This document shows positions 14,336 through 15,501 of a stretch of DNA of 15,501 bases, piece by piece. The translations under genes and the position numbers were made by a program. The notes beneath the pieces were generated by a model. That model did no database searches. It saw only the letters and a program-made list of their open reading frames with translations, and was not told the origin of the DNA. Numbering within the stretch: position 1 is the stretch's first letter; the number at the start of each line of letters is the position of its first letter. Source of the stretch: an uncultured Bacteroidales bacterium (GTDB lineage: Bacteria > Bacteroidota > Bacteroidia > Bacteroidales > Bacteroidaceae); contig CALCHR010000132.1 in the NCBI GenBank assembly GCA_937901185.1, forward strand, positions 1 through 15,501. The letters are read 5' to 3'.

Positions 14336-14357
14336 CACTCTGTAAAAGATCTATTTT

Positions 14358-14708
14358 TTGTTATCCAATAGCAGACATATCATAGCTTCGGCGCTGTTGG
14401 CCCTCTTCGTTACCTACACGACGGCCTACTTGACCTACCGCCACGTCCATGTGGTTGATGGGGTCATCGTAGTCCATTCGCACCCCTTTTCTGAAGATGC
14501 CGACCACCACAGCCACACCACGCAACAACTGACCATCATCGACCAGCTGGGCCATCTGCAGTATCTTCAATACGCAGTTGTGGAGGTGGACCCAGTGCTT
14601 TTCGGAGAATGGTCTACTGCTGAAAATTTTTATCACCTCCTTTACTACTCTTTAGCCGGGAGCTTTTCTTTCAACCTGCGCGCCCCGCCTTTTACTTTTG
14701 GACTTTAG
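14358..14708 (+). CDS. Small His-rich membrane-anchored protein upstream of a TonB receptor
   Basis: This is a 116-residue protein. No ATG is available: an in-frame stop lies at 14343-14345 and the only reasonable start is TTG at 14358. Residues 8-26 (IIASALLALFVTYTTAYLT) form one hydrophobic segment, a signal anchor or uncleaved signal. The following part is His-rich (His29, 31, 40, 42, 50, 51, 53) in the pattern RHVHVVDG...VVHSHPF...DHHSH, well suited to bind zinc, copper or another metal. The C-terminus ends LRAPPFTFGL; an RAPP tail also occurs in small His-containing proteins that precede TonB copper receptors in Proteobacteria (DUF2946-like, by recollection). I recall similar short H-rich proteins in other Bacteroidales, unnamed. 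It lies 48 nt upstream of the TonB receptor, so metal delivery or sensing for that receptor is the best inference. Confidence 0.7.
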   Translation: MLSNSRHIIASALLALFVTYTTAYLTYRHVHVVDGVIVVHSHPFSEDADHHSHTTQQLTIIDQLGHLQYLQYAVVEVDPVLFGEWSTAENFYHLLYYSLAGSFSFNLRAPPFTFGL

Positions 14709-14751
14709 TAGCAATTTATTTTCTTTACTATCTATTTATCCAAAAGTAAAA
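14690..14751. repeat. Perfect 13-bp inverted repeat before the TonB receptor
   Basis: TTTTACTTTTGGA at 14690-14702 is the exact reverse complement of TCCAAAAGTAAAA at 14739-14751; the spacer is 36 nt. The left arm overlaps the end of the His-rich gene and contains a TAnnTTTG octamer in plus orientation (14693-14700); the right arm has the same octamer on the minus strand (14741-14748) and ends five bases before the receptor ATG at 14757. It may be a hairpin in the mRNA, an operator, or an invertible element. Confidence 0.7.
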
Positions 14752-14756
14752 ACAGC

Positions 14757-15501
14757 ATGAAGCAATATCTACTTTTTTTGACAGCCCTTATTGTGGGGTT
14801 GTCACAGGTGGCTGATGTTTATGCCACACAACCTCGCCGTGAAGGCAACGTGATTCTCGGCCATGTTATCAAGTACGGCACAGAAGAAAATCTGCCCGAC
14901 GTCACCGTAGTGCTTGTGGAGACGCAAGAGACGGTAGTTTCTAATTCGGACGGAGCTTTTTCCTTCCGCAAAATCCCTGCCGGAAAATATACCCTACGTG
15001 CCCAGATGTTAGGCTATGAGACGCAGGACAAAAAAGTGGAGGTGAGCAACGACTACGCCATTGATGTCCACTTCTCCATGAAGGAAAAAGACATCGATGT
15101 GAGCGAGGTGGTAGTTTCCGCCAACCGCAACGAGGTGAGCCGCTGCATGGCGCCCGTTGTGGTCAATGTGCTCAATCCAAAACTCTTTGAAGCCGTGGGC
15201 TCGGTAGACTTGGCACAGTCGCTCAACTACCAGTCGGGGCTCCGCGTAGAGAACAACTGCCAGAACTGCGCCTTCCCCCAGGTACGCATCAATGGTCTGG
15301 AAGGCCCTTATTCGCAAATCCTTATCAACAGCCGCCCCGTGGTGAGCGCCCTGAGCGGAGTGTATGGCCTGGAGCAAATCCCCGTGAACATGATAGAGCG
15401 CGTCGAGGTGGTGCGTGGTGGAGGCTCAGCCCTTTTTGGCGCTAACGCAGTGGGAGGCACGATCAACATCATCACCAAAGACCCCATCAACAATTCTTTC
15501 C
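14757..15501 (+). CDS. TonB-dependent outer-membrane receptor, N-terminal part (runs off window)
   Basis: The first 248 codons are visible; the frame is open at the window end. A signal peptide (1-23, cleaved after DVYA) is followed by a carboxypeptidase-regulatory-like domain at about 31-110 (VILGHVIKYGTEENLPDVTV, SDGAFSFRKIPAGKYTLR). A TonB-box-like SEVVVSA lies at 116-122, and the plug domain starts near 125 with NYQSGLRVENNCQNCAF, INGLEGPYSQILINSRPV, VYGLEQIP, IERVEVVRGGGSALFGANAVGGTINIIT. Cys168 and Cys171 (NCQNC) fall in the plug where related Bacteroidetes receptors also have CxxC. Receptors of this layout import metal complexes, haem or cobalamin using TonB energy. The adjoining His-rich protein points to a metal; the substrate is inferred. 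Confidence 0.92.
   Translation, partial: MKQYLLFLTALIVGLSQVADVYATQPRREGNVILGHVIKYGTEENLPDVTVVLVETQETVVSNSDGAFSFRKIPAGKYTLRAQMLGYETQDKKVEVSNDYAIDVHFSMKEKDIDVSEVVVSANRNEVSRCMAPVVVNVLNPKLFEAVGSVDLAQSLNYQSGLRVENNCQNCAFPQVRINGLEGPYSQILINSRPVVSALSGVYGLEQIPVNMIERVEVVRGGGSALFGANAVGGTINIITKDPINNSF

Overview
The window looks like chromosomal DNA of a Bacteroidales bacterium. The grounds are promoters of the Bacteroidetes type (TAnnTTTG, once with a perfect TTTG-N19 spacing), the lack of strong Shine-Dalgarno sites, a TonB receptor with an N-terminal carboxypeptidase-regulatory-like domain, a GH84 enzyme closely resembling the Bacteroides thetaiotaomicron O-GlcNAcase, and a secreted protein ending in what looks like a type IX secretion C-terminal domain. 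The last point favours a Prevotella-, Porphyromonas- or Tannerella-like lineage over a typical Bacteroides; the genus is not settled by sequence reading alone.

Layout. Positions 1-107 hold a partial copy of a dispersed repeat. A minus-strand operon follows (3344 to 179): a membrane protein with a helical-repeat tail (DUF6057-like), then a TolB-like beta-propeller lipoprotein with a haem-type CXXCH motif, ending in a strong terminator. Next, also on the minus strand, is a large secreted CotH-kinase-domain protein (6482-3573). The 6483-6965 gap carries the second repeat copy and divergent promoters. A GH84 beta-N-acetylglucosaminidase gene (6966-9185, plus) ends in two tandem terminators, followed by the third repeat copy, inverted. 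An AT-rich gap then leads to a minus-strand operon of a PD40/coiled-coil periplasmic protein and a uridine-phosphorylase-like enzyme (11873 to 9666). From 11979 on everything is on the plus strand: a LysM/periplasmic-binding-fold protein, an outer-membrane beta-barrel, then a small His-rich membrane protein starting at TTG and the first 248 codons of a TonB-dependent receptor.

Themes. Most genes act in the envelope: host-glycan trimming (GH84), secreted modification (CotH), peptidoglycan-linked sensing or assembly (LysM and barrel), and probable metal import (His-rich protein and TonB receptor). The least explained structures are the three-copy repeat built from 21-bp tandem units, whose last two copies bracket the GH84 gene as inverted repeats, and a perfect 13-bp inverted repeat directly before the TonB receptor.
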